A DNA stretch of 64,000 nucleotides from Aspidapion aeneum (GCA_963576565.1 OY755044.1:47015134-47079133); one strand, 5' to 3'. Shown: positions 52,601-63,788, numbered from the stretch's first letter. Numbers and translations: made by a program. The notes: a model not told the origin generated them from the letters alone.

Positions 52601-55600
52601 CAACAAACTGAAAGAGAACAGAATTTAGAATTTTACCCAGATCATCTATTTTAGAAGATACCTCCAGTAATCTTGGTTACGAAAGAAGTGAGCAAAGAAC
52701 AACAAACTCTAGAAGAACAGAACATAGTACGAAACAACAAAATCCAGCATATCAAATTAAATAGCAAAGTTAAAAACCAAACATACAGTCAGCAGAAGTC
52801 CTCAATTTAAAGCCAAAAAGAAAATTGGTGCCGATCCTGTGCTTAACCAGAAATACCTTCAGAATAAAAAGCAAGTCCAAGAATAACCAAAAGTCAAGAA
52901 GACATACTAAAAAGAAGAAAAGTTTAAAACAAGTAGCAGGAATAGTTATTAAAAAGACAACTCAAAAGGCGGAAGGACAATGGCAAATAAGTCATAAACA
53001 TTTTGCCATTGTAAATATGCAACAAAACATTTTTAAATTCTTCCCTCCCAATTAACAATTTCTTCATGGCACCTATAATAGTAAAGGAATAACAACAATA
53101 ACAAAAATGGATCATAATATTTTGCAACAGAAACAATTTGTCGCCACAGCGAAAAGTTCGACGACGTACGATGACCGTAAAATTTTCAGCAGTTTTAACA
53201 AACTGACCCACCGTCTAAAGCAGCAGTACCTATTTCGATACCTACCTACTACATCATCAGCATTATTCAACCTGAGATCCCTACAGTCACCCGTTCTGGA
53301 GAGAGGGGAAAATGTTTAATTACAAAATTAAACAGATCTTCTTTTTTACCAATTTTCATAAATCTTCATTTTTTAAATTTATTATTTAAACACAGGTGAT
53401 CTTGAAAAATTAGGTTTTAATAACATAAACTAACCTTCTCAAGTTTACCTATTTAAATTATATAAATTATTTAGTTTAGAAAACACCACATTTTATTGAA
53501 TTTTATATTTTATAATTTATCACGAACTATAACAATTTTTTAATATAAAAAGAGAGGATTTATCTTAATAAAGCAGATTCAACATTTGATGTTGTTCTCA
53601 CTATAACTACTTAAGTTTACTGTACCATAAGCCTTCTTGGTCATTGCAGGGAGTGAGGCTGCTCCCTGGCAGTAAACTCTTTACTCTAATCCCTCTGCTT
53701 AACCAAACCGAGTTAAGCAAGTGTAATTGTCAAGCACTGCTTGCACAATACATGTTTGAGACTGTGACCACATTCCTCTCTCTCTTATTTTGAAAATAAC
53801 TACATTACTAAAGCGGTAAACAGCTATATTAATTTTGGTAAATGAGTCAGTCCATATCAATCCTCCCTGTATGTATGATATACATACAGGGTTTTGAATC
53901 AAACCCATCAACTCATTTTTCCTCACCTATGATTTTTATTATTTTTGGTACATTAATTCTACTTACAAAAAAACTGGAAAATCCAAATTTTTTAATTTTT
54001 TTGGGTTGCCAGTTTTAACTTTCTTTACTCCTATAAATTGACAAATAAACTGATGACTAAAAGAAAGACTTATAATGCAAAATTGCTTGGTGGCTTGTTT
54101 TAAAAACCTTTTATTTAATATGTCAGATAAAATACTTTTCACATTTTTTTTATAATATCTGAAGAAGATCATTTTCAATTTTTTTCAAAAGTATAAATAG
54201 TTTTTACTAGAGTGAGTTACTTATACTTATACTCAAAAAATACTCTGCCAATCTATGGGCACCTAAGCTCACACTAGGTACTATAGTTATAGTGTACGTG
54301 TGAGCTAATATAACTAAAAACTGAAATATATTTTATTGAAATCCAGACTCAATTACCTTTCGTTTGATACCACACAAGCCATGTTTTGACTTAAACTTTA
54401 ATTTTTCAAATCTACCCCCACCTTTTTTTTTAAACTAAAATGTATTTTGTGTAACTCCAGACTCAATTACCTTTCGTTTGATATCACACACGCCATATTT
54501 CCACATAAACACTATTTTTTTAAATTTACCCCCACCCTTTTTTTAAAGTAAAATGTATTTTATTTAACTCCAGTCGCAATTACCTTTCGTTTGATATCAC
54601 ACACGCCATTTTACATAAACTCTACTTTTTGAAATATACCCCCACCCTTTTATTTGGCTTGTGTTTGGTGGATTTTGTTCATTTTTAAATCGGACCATCT
54701 CGACCCAAAACCCAGCGTAGGTACTAAATTTCATTAAAATCGGGCAAGCGGTTTTTGAGTTATGCGCGTTGGTCGTTACAGACAGACATACAGACAGACA
54801 GACAGACAGACGGCGCAACAAAAAAGTTTCAAAATCATCTGAAACGCAAAGATTTTTTTTTTCGAAAAAATTAGGATCACTATAGCTCACACTACTATAG
54901 TATAGTAGTAGTGTGAGCTAAAATTTTATGGAAAAAGTATGGACTGTTGTTAAAAAAAAATGTATGGGTTATTAGTTTTTACACAAAAATCAGTTAATTA
55001 AGTAGGTATTTTTTTGCCTTAGAATTTTATTACTAAAAATAGACGGAGAAAAGTGGGTATTTTTGGAATCAGTGAGAAAAAATATATTTAGAAATGAAAT
55101 AATATACATAATGTATAACTTAAGAAAGTTTCTGTCAAAATTTGTCATCAGTAGTGACATTTGTCATTTTTGGCTAAAAGTTTGAAACAAATTATATACC
55201 TAACTTTTATTTAAAGTTTTTCTCTATATGTCTTCCTACAGTAGACTCGCGCTAGTGTGAACATGAAAAAAATCTGAACGTTCATACCATGGAGACTGTT
55301 TACACTATGGAAGGTCTATTCTAAAATCGATATATTATTGGTAAGATATATAATAAATCCATACTTATCAACTTTTAAATGTAACTATTCTTATAATTTA
55401 GAGCAAATCTTATAAGTTTCTGCTGAAAATGACAATTTAATGTATCTATAGTACTACAATTATGAAATTTTCTGAAGCTACAAAATTTACATATTATTTA
55501 TTATATATTTACCATAAAAAACGAATTAGAACTAAGTAATTCTCGGTAATTCCCCTAAATCATAACATTTGATTAATATCTCTTTTCCGTTCTCATACGA

Positions 55601-58600
55601 TCGAGACTCGTTACTCTTTATACTACTATCATACATTGATCCTCACTGTTCACACTACTGGGAGGTTCACACAAACGTGTGTTCACACCAGCGCGAGTCT
55701 ACTGTATTTTCTCAATCAAGTTTTTTGAATATAGATTAAAAAAAGCCTTACTAAAATTATAATTTGTGGTATTAACAAAAAACAAAAATGGACTTTTTAA
55801 GATTTTTTTTACTTTTTTATTTTTTTCTGCAAAAAAAAACTAAATCACGTGACATATAAAATTAAATTTAAAATATCTTTAAAACAAGATACCAATCAAT
55901 TTTGTGTTTTAAGAAGGTTTTGAGATATTACTTTATTTGTGAGTAGGTACAGAGTGATTGACCCTATTTTACTCAATAGCTATCTCTGTTACTATTGATC
56001 TGACAGTAAAACAGTCGAACCTCTATAACTCGAACCTGAAGGAACAACCAAAACAGATCGAGTTATGGAGAGTTCGAGTTATAGAAACTCGAGTTACATA
56101 GGTTAAAATACATCTAAAAAATTTTCTTAGTCCTAGTTTCATATTATTGTTTTTTTTTGTTTGTTTTAATTAGTTTTTTGCCATCTTGTTATTAATTAAT
56201 TACTCTGTAATATTATTGTAAATTAACTCTGCCGTTAAAATAGAAAAATAAATAAATAAAAAATAAATAAAAGTGCAGGGACCGCTTAAAAGGTTCGAGT
56301 TATAGAGGGGTTCGAGTTAGAGAGGTTCGACTGTATTTAAATTAGCAAAGTTACAGCATTTTTCCTTAATCACCATTAGTTGGTACTTACCAATTACCCC
56401 CTCAACAGTAACAGTAAAGTTTATATATTGTTACGGGTTCTCCACAACAATTAAAACTCGCAAATGTCAAAAACAATACGTCAATTTATTTCGACAAATT
56501 ATGTACAAAAACACGCACTTAAACTTACTAATAACTTGGTAATAATTCACTACTTTATTCCGCCTATTAACTTCGCGTTAACATCTAGCGATCACTACCG
56601 TTGGTTATCTTTGACTCCCCGATGCACGACGTCCGGCCCTATATATAGGGTCTGCCTACTATTCGAGAATTTTCCTTGTTCGATTCAGGATTATACCACC
56701 CTTTTCTAGAACGCCGACCGTTCGCGCACCAGTTTGTCATAGATAACGCAACTAAAACCTAGACTAAGAATACAACCTTAAAATAAATCAACCTAATACT
56801 ACACTAAACGTAAATAAATTCTAACTATAAAATTTAAATAACTTAAATTTGTAACACTATCCTCCTATTCAGGTTTGATCGTCTCGATCAACATTTCCCA
56901 GGTAAGGTTTTAGTCTGTCTAGATGAACAACTTTCATCTTGGACTTCGGGCTTCTCTGGATTCGGTAGACTACATCATTAATTCTCTTAACAACTTTATA
57001 AGGCCCTCCCCATGGTGGTGTCAACTTAGGTGATCTTCCTTTCTTGCGTTGAGGATTGTATAGCCAGACTTGATCATTCTCTTTGAACCCTGAAGTGTTT
57101 GCTTTCAGGTCATATCTCGCTTTCATGCGGTCACTGGCTATTTCTATTCGCTCTCTAACCACCTCATGGAGATCGTGCAGCTTTTGTCTTAAATGTTCGA
57201 CATAATCATTAACCTCTAAGCGTTCTTCTTCAGGTGAACCAAACATGATATCACATGGTAAACGCAGTTCTCTACCAAACAGGATACTAGATGGAGTAGT
57301 TCCTGTCGTATTGTGTATGGCGGTTATATAGGCCATCAAAAACAATGGAATATATTGGTCCCAATCTGTTTGGTGCTCATCAACAACTTTGCAAAGATGT
57401 TCTTCTATTGTTTTATTAAATCTTTCAACCATACCATCTGACTGCGGATGTAAAGCAGTAGTTCGTGTTTTGTGTATTCCTAAAAGGTCACAGAGATTCT
57501 GGAAAAGCTTTGATTCAAAGTTCCTCCCTTGATCTGAATGTAGTTCCAAAGGAATGCCAAATCTGCTGAAAACATCATTGACCAGAATTTCTGCAACTGT
57601 AGCGGCCTCTTGATTAGGCAAAGCAAAAACTTCTGGCCATTTGCTAAAGTAATCCATGACAACAAGGATGTATTTGTTGCCCTTTTTAGTTTCTGGAAAT
57701 GGTCCGGCCACATCAATAGCAATGCGTTCGAATGGCAGACCTACGTTATATTGTTTCATTTGACTTCTGGACCTTGTTTTGGGACCTTGGCTGGCTGCAC
57801 AAGTCGAACATCGACGGCACCAGTTTTTCACATCTTGAAAGTAATTGACCCAATAAAATCGGTTTCGAATTTTGTCCATGGTTTTATTTATGCCTAGGTG
57901 CGCGCCTGATTTTCCACCACGGCATTCGGCCATTATATTGTCTACCATGCTCCTAGGAACTACTACTTGATTAATCACAGTAAGGCCATCGGCACTTTCC
58001 CAGGCACGTTTAAGGATGTTTTCTTCTACTATCAGTGAATCCGATTGTGCCCACAGTGATTTGAATATCATCCCTTGATTTGCGATATCCTGCCATGATG
58101 GTCGTGGCTTGTTCTCTTCTTTTAATCGCAAAATAGGTCCTACATCTTTGTCGTCAAGTTTTGTGGTTCTAATTGAGCCATCCATTCTTCATCTGGTTCT
58201 AATTTTATCTGACGCACGTAGGTAATTCCTTCTTTCTGGTCAATTCTCCTGCAATGTTTACAATCTTCAGGGCAAGGTCTTCTCGACAATGCATCTGCAT
58301 TATTATGCACCCTTCCCGCTCGGTGCTTAATTTGATAATGGTATTGTTGTAGCTTTTCTATCCATCTCGCGACTTGCCCCTCAGGTTGTTTCATTTCATG
58401 AGCCACTGTAACGCAGCATGATCCGTTCTAATCAGAAACTCTTGTCCGTAGAGGTATTTGTGAAAGTGATCTACGGATTTAATGATGGCTAGGAGCTCCT
58501 TTCTGGTAACACAATAATTTCTCTCTGGTTTGGATAGCTTCTTGCTGAAAAATTCAATGACCCGTTCTTCTCCATCTTGTACTTGAGAGAGTACTGCTCC

Positions 58601-61600
58601 TATGCCATCGTTGCTCGCATCAGTATCTAATATGAATTTACCTTTTGGAATAGGATATGCGAGAATCGGACTAGAACATAATGCTGCTTTTAGTCTTCTA
58701 AATGCTTGGTCACAATCAGTATTCCATCTGTAGGAAGCTTTATCTTCTATGTAAGTCTATGTAATGGAGATGCTATTTTGGCAAATCCTTCTACAAATCG
58801 TCTGTAGTATGTACACAGACCCAAAAAGCTTCTTAATTCATGTTTGTCACGAGGTTGAGGCCATTCTTTTATTGCTTGTAACTTCTTTTCGTCGGTATGG
58901 ATGCCTTCTCGGGAAACGACGTGACCCAAGAACTCAACTTTTTCTTGGAATAGAAAACATTTCTTTGAGTTAAGTTTAAGATTTGCGTTCCGGATTCTTG
59001 AAAATACTTCTCGTAAATTGTCTAGATGATCTTGAAATGATTTTACCATTACTATGACATCATCCAAATAGACTAAGCAGGTTTTCCAAGTAAGGCCTCG
59101 CAGAACGACTTCCATTAGTCTTTCAAATGTAGCTGGGGCATTGCATAGGCCAAATGGCATCACATTAAACTGATAAAGTCCACTTCCAGCAGAGAATGCA
59201 GTCTTCTCTTTATCTCTTTCAAAGATTCCTACTTGCCAATACCCACTTTTCAGATCAAGAGTAGAAAACCAATATGATCCTGCCAACGTTGTTAATGTGT
59301 CGTCTATTCTTGGCAGTAGGTAATTATCTTTCTTGGTCACATCGTTAAGTTTCCTGTAATCGACACAAAATCTAGTACTTCCATCCTTTTTAGTGACCAA
59401 CACCACAGGAGATGACCAAGGACTTGATGACTCTTCAATAACACCGTCGCTGAGCATTTTATTAATGAGATTGTTAACTTCTTTTTGTTTGGCCAATGGT
59501 AGTCTTCTTGGGGGCTGTCTTATCGGTTGGGCATCGCCAGTGTTGATGGAATGTTGAATAAGGTTTGTGCGTCCCGAACTACTCTTAGTTTCGAAGATAT
59601 TACTTTGTTCTTCTATAAACTCTCTCGCTTTACTAAATTCTTCTGGAGTGAGATGTTGCCAAGTTGACTCAAATTGCTGAAGTACCTCCATTGGTAACTT
59701 GCTTTTATCCTCGGAGGTTGGCTCTTCACATCTTGTTACTTTCTGTACTGGTTCAAATAATGCTACCACCTCCCCCTTATTAATTTTGACACTATTTGGG
59801 AAAATATTGGCGACTCTAATCGGGATGTCTTTATCGGTTTTAACTAATGACTTTGCAACGAGGTAGGTGTTGGGTAATTTCTGTTGGCTTATGAGTCCGA
59901 CGCAGCTTGATGTTTTACTTTCTAGCCTCCCAAAAATTATGGTCTCACTGTTACCGACCAGTCTTGTTGTACATACTGCCACGACCTTTATTGGTTCTTT
60001 ATTGAAGTGACTATTTGATAAAATGAACTCTTCATTCCCAAATCTTAGGGTATTAAGTTTATTATCAAACGCAAATCCATGTTTACTTATCTTGTCCATT
60101 CCCAAAATAAATTCGTCTTCTATTTCGGCAACCAATACAGTGTGGCGAATCTTTAATCTTCCCAGCTGTAGGTCTATGTCTGTCTGCCCCAACACGTCGG
60201 CGGATTCTCCAGTCACAGTCTTAAGTGTTATTTTCTTTTCTGTTGGTCGAATTTTATATCTCGTTGCAATTTTGAACTTAAGCAATGATATGGCAGCACC
60301 AGTGTCTACTGTTATATTAACTTTTCTTCCATTAATAAGTCCGTCGATGTTAAGACTGTCAGCAGTATGTTTTAAGCTCTTAATGGAGTACATTTTGGGG
60401 GCTAAATTCCCATTAGCCAACACCCGCCCCTCTGCGTTGACTAGTTTTAGTTTTCCTGATCTCTTCTTCGGTACTCTGTCCCACTACATGGTGAGCGAGA
60501 CCTCATTTGGACACGACAATCGCGTTGAATATGCCCTGTACGTCCGCATCTGAAACACTACATTTGGAGGGGATCGTCTGCTTTCTTTTAAAGAATCAAT
60601 CTTCTCTATCAGTGATTGAAACAGTTGGTTTTGCGTTTTTAAGTTGACCTCATCCCCAGTGCTCATTTCTTCTTCCTCCTGAATTGACACAGCTTTTGGC
60701 CTGGACATTATTTGATGATTCAATTTCAAGGGCTCGAATCAACACTTCACTGCTGTTATGGAAGCGTTCTCGACGAAGTAACTTTGCTAAGTCCGTGTCT
60801 CGCAAGCCGTTAATAAAGCGATCTACCGTGAAGGGATCTCTATAATTTTCTGGCATTTCTGAGTAAGCCAAGTACATCAGCCTCCTGATATCCGCTTCAT
60901 ACTCTTGTAATGACTCTCCTGCTCTTTGTTGACGAATATTTAATTCTGACCAATGCAAATTTCGTAAATGTTCATCTCCATATCTTCTTTCTAAAGCTGC
61001 CACTAAAGCATTGTAACTCTGTTTTTGTTCCGCTGGAATAGACCGTAAAAGTCCAAGAGCAGGTTCTGTAGAGCTACTAACAAAGCTCTAGCTTTTTCGT
61101 CCTCGTCCCAACCATTTGCAGCGGCGGCAGCTTCAAATTGTTGTTTGTAGGTAGACCAGGAAGACGTTCCATCGAAATTTGGAGGCTTAATGTTTTGGTT
61201 GGAATTCACAACACATCCCTGAGCTTTTATTTTGTTGTGTTCTTTTTGGAGCTGTATAAGCTGTTTTGACACGTCCTGGAATTTTTCTTCCAAGGTCTGA
61301 AAAACTTCTTGCCCAACATTCTGTATCTTTTCTTTAACATTTTGTACCTTTTCTTTTACATTCTGCAATTTATTTTGTACCTTTTGTTCCACACTATGCA
61401 TTCTTTGAGTTATTTCTTCCTTAAGATCTTCGGTTGCAGTCTTAAACTCTTCTCTCAGCTGTTCGGAGTTGCTCTTTATTTGATCAAAGTTTTCCTGCAT
61501 GTCGTTCTGGTTTTGTTCCATGGTCTGCTTCATGTTGTTCTGGTTTTGTTCAATGGTCTGTCTCATATAGTTCTGGTTTTGAGCCATTTGAGACGATAGA

Positions 61601-62181
61601 GCCTGAATCATTTTAGTCAGTTCTTCCATCTTTGCCGATCCTTGTCTAGTAAGCATCAACTTTCTGACAAATCTCTCTAAACGTCTATCCTTGGGCTATA
61701 AAGTTAATGTCGCAGTCCGTTTTTCAATATCTTTGAAACCAGCTGAAAAAACTGTGTATAATATATTTTTTTTGTATTTTATCTTTTGTGCGTTTATATC
61801 ATCTATCATTAGCTAAATGCCAAAACATTTAAAAAAACGCTCTCCTACAAGTTGCCAAAAACCTAGTTACTAGGTTTTGCAATAGTAGAGTAGATGTGCG
61901 ATTTTTCGGAATATAGTCAAACACGTTTTAATATTTTATGTTATTACTAAAAACTTCGGAAGAGCTTCCATTTCAGAGATATTTACAAAAACTGTTTTCA
62001 AGGCTGATATAGCGTGGAGTTCACTTGGAGTTTGCTAATGGGCTAGGAAGGTATTAGATCCATCATGGATCCGTTTATTTATTTTATATAGATACTTACC
62101 TATTTTTTTTTGTTTTCAGAATGAGCAATCCAGAAGTTATGGGATGCATATTTGCTGATGAACAGGGCCTTTGCTTAGGAG
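45597..62181 (+). CDS. LAMTOR5: LAMTOR5 (HBXIP), 3'-partial, first two exons
   Basis: Exons 45597-45631 and 62120-62181 splice AT|A to give an isoleucine and a 32-residue start: MEKNLEGVMEEIMSNP then GCIFADEQGLCLG, with the next glycine codon split after its first base. It matches the 91-residue form of human LAMTOR5 position for position (MEATLEQHLEDTMKNP, DSQGLNLG). LAMTOR5 is a roadblock-fold subunit of Ragulator, which tethers Rag GTPases and mTORC1 to lysosomes. The remaining ~58 residues must lie beyond 64000. The 16.5 kb intron holds two LTR elements. Confidence 0.85.
45640..47000. other. LAMTOR5 intron 1, 5' part
   Basis: AT-rich, no gene recognised. AATAAATATAAAGCCCA is duplicated in tandem near 45823-45860. 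Confidence 0.5.
47007..47427 (+). repeat. 5' LTR of the LARD-like element
   Basis: 421 bp; nearly identical to the 3' LTR by eye apart from short indels such as TTTTCACC against TTCTTTTTTACC. Confidence 0.88.
47515..48896 (+). repeat. 120-bp tandem array, ~11-12 units, open in all units
   Basis: CCGTCCACCTGCCCGTACGA recurs about every 120 bp (near 47519, 47630, 47832, 47940, 48060, 48180, 48277, 48394, 48512, 48632, 48753 and 48880). 120 bp is 40 codons, so long frames (47539-47958, 48143-48922) arise with repeating peptides such as RATFHEKVRPFYKRQKT. A residual unit continues after the nested element at 51581-51690. Whether it is translated is unknown. Confidence 0.85.
49603..49673. repeat. 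(AT)n microsatellite
   Basis: About 70 bp of alternating T and A. Confidence 0.95.
49879..50026. mobile_element. MITE, CTTAAATTAC-family, copy 2
   Basis: Same layout as 28017-28180: AGGGCATATTCTTAAATTAC, CGTAATGCATTTTTAAGAAA, AGTGTAACGCAAGG, CCCCCTTGAG, then GTACTTTAGGGACC. Confidence 0.7.
50046..50880. mobile_element. MITE, GATAAAAGTAA-family, copy 2, with insertion
   Basis: Ends AGGGTGTCTCAGAAACTACA and inverse TACTTACTTTTATCTGGACACCCT, with GTGGCGCTATTCCGGACTG and inverse ATAGCGCCACGAA inside. The middle (50130-50600) is another repeat family shared with 61930-62080 and 62660-62945. Confidence 0.65.
50130..50600. repeat. GGAGCTATCGTGTTACGGAC-family repeat, copy 1
   Basis: Contains TTCAGCGGTTTAGGAGCTAT, CGTGTTACGGACA, an (AC)n/(AGAC)n run and CGACGATATTGCTGGGATAG. 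Half-copies are at 61930-62080 (inverted) and 62660-62945 (direct). Confidence 0.7.
51869..52252 (+). pseudogene. Gag-like fragment 1 of the LARD-like element
   Basis: 127 residues; the segment VNWEPIIINIIYQKWDVETH, then HEWVNYELGRLPTLNEVLQY, resembles the DUF1759-type gag of BEL/Pao elements. Upstream residues are basic (KEPRKNIARKTAKKIQ). No protease or RT follows. Confidence 0.5.
52355..52654 (+). pseudogene. Gag-like fragment 2 of the LARD-like element
   Basis: 99 residues with WDLPLMKLLSKKLTFKLEKS and GFQNKIPTIEDFFHFLRREM, the same pattern as fragment 1 (block, then PT-x-FL), so it may be a duplicate or the retained gag of a second copy. The 2.1 kb interior has no further coding sequence. 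Confidence 0.5.
53313..53747 (+). repeat. 3' LTR of the LARD-like element
   Basis: 435 bp, preceded by the purine tract at 53301-53312 and followed by the ATACA target duplication. Confidence 0.88.
53753..54234. other. LAMTOR5 intron 1, unassigned
   Basis: AT-rich with TACATACAGGG/TATGTATGATATACATACAG hairpin near 53870-53890; no gene seen. Confidence 0.45.
54235..54919 (+). mobile_element. AGCTCACAC-family element, copy D
   Basis: Starts ATACTCTGCCAATCTATGGG and ends TAGTAGTAGTGTGAGCT; has three to four internal ~118-bp units and an extended (CAGA)n tract. Confidence 0.8.
55239..55704. mobile_element. pogo/Tigger-like MITE, TA duplication
   Basis: TA flanks CAGTAGACTCGCGCTAGTGT at the left and inverse ACACCAGCGCGAGTCTACTG at the right. 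The CAGT start and TA target are of pogo type; no coding sequence. Confidence 0.7.
56012..56333. mobile_element. pogo/Tigger-like MITE, second family
   Basis: CAGTCGAACCTCTATAACTC and inverse GAGTTAGAGAGGTTCGACTG, each followed inward by further GTTCGAGTTATAGA units. A TA follows the right end; the left TA is mutated. Confidence 0.7.
56429..56856 (-). repeat. Gypsy 3' LTR
   Basis: 428 bp, TGTTACAAATTTAAG...GAACCCGTAACA on the minus strand, with TATATATAGG as a candidate TATA box at about 56640. Confidence 0.8.
56869..58185 (-). pseudogene. Gypsy integrase
   Basis: 438 codons: H2C2 zinc motif (H-x-GINKTMDKIRNRFYW, CRRCSTC), D,D,E core (IAIDVAGPFP; LHSDQGRNFES; VERFNKTIEEH) and a C-terminal GPY/F-like module (PPWGGPYKVVKRINDVVYRI). 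It inserts the cDNA. The frame is intact but is out of phase with upstream pol, so it is not expressed as a normal polyprotein. Confidence 0.85.
58140..58406 (-). pseudogene. Gypsy RNase H/integrase linker
   Basis: Encodes KQPEGQVARWIEKLQQYHYQ and RAGRVHNNADALSRRPC, the RNase H end and connection. Phase changes on both sides, near 58398 and 58180. Confidence 0.75.
58397..58756 (-). pseudogene. Gypsy RNase H, third reading phase
   Basis: Reads YIEDKASYRW, FRRLKAALCSSPILAY, FILDTDASNDGIGAVLSQ, YCVTRKELLAIIKSV, FLIRTDHAALQWLMK then stop. It has no start codon of its own; it follows the RT frame after a 1-base shift at the TAG near 58747. Confidence 0.75.
58747..60423 (-). pseudogene. Gypsy protease and reverse transcriptase
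   Basis: 558 codons. Aspartic protease with VDTGAA near residue 40, then RT with SPWSSPVVLVTKKDGSTRFC, DLKSGYWQVG, FNVMPFGLCNAPATFERLM and the catalytic YLDD at ~452-455. It matures the polyprotein and makes cDNA. The frame ends in a stop just before RNase H. ORF continues upstream of the M in GRVLANGN, so M60423 is not the natural start. Confidence 0.85.
60430..61659 (-). pseudogene. Gypsy gag, broken into three frames
   Basis: 61659-61003 begins MMLTRQGSAKMEEL and has a long coiled coil with 11-residue NQN-x-MxQTxEQ and NVKEKVQ repeats, then PPNFDGTSSWSTYKQQFE; 61003-60650 has the capsid part (MAALERRYGDEHLRNLHWSE, FINGLRDTDLAKLLRRERF); 60729-60484 is the C-terminal tail. Gag forms the particle. 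Shifts near 61050 and 60690 break it. Confidence 0.75.
61691..62119. other. Junction between gypsy remnant and LAMTOR5 exon 2
   Basis: No LTR. An inverted half-copy of the GGAGCTATCGTG repeat family occupies about 61930-62080 (matches 50175-50295 in reverse). Confidence 0.6.
62120..62181 (+). CDS. LAMTOR5: LAMTOR5 exon 2
   Basis: Acceptor TGTTTTCAG ends at 62119; the exon encodes (I)MSNPEVMGCIFADEQGLCLG and one base, then donor GTAAGT at 62182. The ATG inside the exon is not taken as the start because exon 1 supplies the conserved N-terminus. Confidence 0.85.
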
Positions 62182-63788
62182 GTAAGTATGGCTTGATCTT
62201 TAAAGGCATTTTCAGTATTTTGTAGGTACCGGGAGATTCACAATATTTTGAACTCCCCAGTTAGCACCTTTATTATTGATGATAGAAAAAAAAAGTTTAA
62301 ATAAGTACAAAAATGTTATAGTTTATCAAAAGCGTGTTAATCCATATAATTGATGTCTTTAACTGTCATTCTATATGTCAAATTTTGACATCAACTTTCT
62401 TATAATAAATAGAATATGATTTTGTTCGAAATGGTCAAAGTGCTATATATATATATATATATATATAGCAGTTTATACTCGCCTGCTCTTGTTCTAGTTT
62501 CTCTCGTTTCTCAATAGATGGCGCTTCTTGCGAGGAATTTCTCACTATAGACATAGGATTAAGGACAAAACCGTCTAATTAACTTCGCAAGGGTGTCACA
62601 TTGGCCAAGCAGTGTTCTGAGGAGTCCCATAAGGACGAAGCAGTTAATTGTCAACATTTACGGAACCTCCTACGAAGTTTTTAGTAACAACAAATTGCGA
62701 TTCTTCGGTAAGAAGTTAGCTTTTAAACTGTCAAAAAACATTAACATTATTGGATTTTGACCAGCTCTTTACAAGTATTGTACACTATTTTACCTGAAAA
62801 TCTCATGAAGATTGGTTTAGCTGTTTAGGAGCTATCGTGTTACGGACAGACACACACACGCACGGCCAGACGTCAGGACGATATTGCTAAGATAGGTCAA
62901 AATACACCCAAACAACACATTTATGGCGTTATCTCAAAAATTTTTTCAATAGGTACCTTCTCTAGCCATTACTGCGCGGGGTAGGAATGTAAAAAATAAT
63001 CGTCAGAAGGCAAAAAACTCCTAAAATGATCCAATGAATTATGAAACGTTCACCAATGTTTAGGAAACATCCTGTATTTTCTTTCATTTCCAATAGTAGT
63101 CGCTACTATTAATGGATTAATGCTTAATTCTTTATTTTAAAAGCCTAAAGCGGTGTAATATTTCCCCTACAACTTACTTATGTTTACCTAATTCTTAAAA
63201 CTAAAGTAGTAAAGTATTTTATTCCATTTTACATAAAAACACAAGTACATAAAAAATAAACATTTGCAAAATAGAATTTATAAATTTCTAACAGGCAGTT
63301 TTAAGTTTTTTTTAAATTTTCAATCAAAGAATAGTTATCAGTAAAAAGTTTTTTAGGGTAGTTCAAATGGAAGTTTGTTATATATTTTTTCTATGGGGAA
63401 TGGGCAAAACGTTGAAATTAAATATAAGTAAAGTGGGTAGGTAAAGTTCATTCCATAATTTTTGAGATAACTTATTGATAGTAATCAGCTGTTACCAAAC
63501 AAATAGCATAGGCCAGCGAAAAAAAATCGTCAAAAGTTATCCCAAAAATAATGATATTGAAAAAACGTCAATCAAAACGACAAAAATATTTCATCTATAC
63601 ATTTTTTACAACTTTCTACATTAAATATATAAATATCAAATACAAAAACATACCAACTTGGATCCGAAGACACCCAACTACATTACACAGAAGAAATCAA
63701 ACGATTTAGAAGTTCTAATCAAAGTTTTTACAATTAAAAAAAAAATCTATTTTGGTTCAAGATGTCAAGCTGATGTTTAAATGATTTT
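62182..63788. other. LAMTOR5 intron 2 (as far as seen)
   Basis: Contains an (AT)n run at 62443-62467, the direct half-copy of the GGAGCTATCGTG repeat family at about 62660-62945, and an inverted pair near 63456/63552 (ATAATTTTTGAGATAACTT and inverse). No further LAMTOR5 exon recognised. Confidence 0.55.

Larger units (their letters stand above)
47007..53747 (+). mobile_element. Non-autonomous LTR retrotransposon with 120-bp tandem array (LARD-like)
   Basis: LTRs 47007-47427 and 53313-53747 (TGTTTAATTAC...TTGCACA) are flanked by ATACA at 47002-47006 and 53748-53752. A primer-binding site TTGGTCCTTCGAGCCGG follows the 5' LTR and a polypurine tract GAGAGGGGAAAA precedes the 3' LTR. The interior has a 120-bp tandem array, a nested TIR element (48897-51575) and two short gag-like frames, but no RT or integrase. 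The primer site resembles that of BEL-2, suggesting a BEL/Pao origin. Confidence 0.85.
56429..61690 (-). mobile_element. Ty3/gypsy retrotransposon, decayed, 5' LTR missing
   Basis: Minus-strand gag (61659-60430), protease-RT (60423-58747), RNase H (58756-58397) and integrase (58406-56869), then a polypurine tract (AATAGGAGGATAG) and one LTR at 56429-56856. No copy of this LTR is found upstream of gag, where LAMTOR5 exon 2 follows at 62120. Pol has at least three frame breaks. No env. Confidence 0.85.

Noticed and set aside
61309..61599. Plus-strand hydrophobic 96-residue ORF
   Set aside because: Antisense of the gag coiled-coil repeats; the LYLFF periodicity mirrors the sense repeats.
62182..63788. 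Third LAMTOR5 exon within the window
   Set aside because: No stretch after an acceptor encodes the expected roadblock-fold continuation (RGT-L, then HAG-like motif) in the correct phase.
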